A stretch of 64,000 bases of DNA from Auanema rhodensis (Eukaryota; Nematoda; Chromadorea; Rhabditida; Rhabditidae), in assembly GCA_964057225.1 (NCBI GenBank), contig OZ059897.1, positions 6,634,001 to 6,698,000 on the forward strand, written 5' to 3'. The translations under genes and the position numbers were made by a program. The notes under the pieces were generated by a model. The model made no database searches and had not been told where the DNA came from. It worked only from the letters and a program-made list of their open reading frames with translations. Below, piece after piece: positions 63,989 through 64,000 of the stretch. Position 1 is the first letter of the stretch; the number at the start of each line of letters is the position of its first letter.

Positions 63989-64000
63989 TTCGAACACCGT

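Larger units (their letters stand above)
39469..64000 (-). tRNA. Array 2: tandem cluster of at least 118 tRNA-Leu(CAA) genes, runs off the right edge
   Basis: The same 208-bp unit continues to the end of the window. tRNA genes occupy 123 bp each, starting at 39531 + 208k for k = 0 to 48 and at 39530 + 208k for k = 49 to 117. The one-base shift comes from a single C deletion in the spacer near 49646. All are on the minus strand and all keep the CAA anticodon. By eye, 83 copies encode the consensus mature tRNA and 35 differ: 22 have G19C, 6 have C56U, and 7 have single other changes. Intron-only variants (CTATGCACAG at k = 7, 8, 10, 16-18, 32, 34, 35, 39, 40, 43, 51, 78, 92, 97; CAGAATAAG at k = 50, 77, 91, 96) do not alter the product. 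Confidence 0.95.

Noticed and set aside
31799-64000. CRISPR array
   Set aside because: The whole 208-bp unit, spacer included, is repeated; there are no unique spacers, and each unit is a tRNA gene in an animal genome.
31799-64000. SINE or tRNA-derived retroposon cluster
   Set aside because: Copies are exactly tandem, retain the intron and complete cloverleaf, and lack poly-A tails and target-site duplications per copy.
31799-64000. Entamoeba-type tRNA array
   Set aside because: That arrangement is a protist feature mixing several tRNAs with short tandem repeats; the flanking genes here are clearly nematode and there is one isoacceptor only.

Overview
The window looks like nuclear DNA of a nematode. 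The bulk is AT-rich, and the genes are split into small exons by introns mostly of about 33-60 nt. The gene set is typical of nematodes: a receptor guanylyl cyclase, a serpentine chemoreceptor, a GH25 lysozyme of the lys type, an LTD-1-like LIM/transglutaminase-like protein and an SLC36-type amino-acid transporter. The species cannot be named from the sequence.

Layout. Positions 1-2583 (minus) hold the 5' part of a receptor guanylyl cyclase gene that continues past the left edge. A 456-bp divergent promoter separates it from a secreted leucine-rich-repeat protein (3040-5869, plus). An amino-acid transporter with a 3-kb first intron follows (7899-13264, plus). It converges with the ltd-1-like gene (14545-18108, minus). 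Positions 18.2-28.3 kb are gene-poor and rich in GA/CT tracts, with two weakly supported orphan exons. After that come a seven-exon gene for a small single-pass membrane protein (28362-29309, minus) and a lysozyme gene (30488-31482, minus).

From 31.8 kb to the right edge the window is almost entirely a 208-bp tandem repeat. Each unit carries one complete intron-containing tRNA-Leu(CAA) gene on the minus strand. Array 1 (31799-36609) has 23 copies. Array 2 (39469 to beyond 64000) has 118 copies in view. The two are separated by a 2.86-kb single-copy block that carries a serpentine receptor gene and is bounded by an 11-bp direct repeat. Every copy keeps the CAA anticodon, a 40-nt intron at the canonical site and T-run Pol III terminators. 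By eye, about 105 of 141 copies encode the same mature tRNA. About 36 carry substitutions, strongly concentrated on G19 and C56, which are partners in the tRNA elbow and also sit in the Pol III A and B boxes. Variants recur in blocks of 4, 5, 7 and 14 units, so the array evolves by block duplication and unequal exchange.

The protein genes are ordinary worm sensory, immune and transport genes and do not form one pathway. The notable system is the giant homogeneous tRNA-Leu(CAA) satellite. All exon structures were read by hand from splice signals and frame, and repeat variants were counted by eye.
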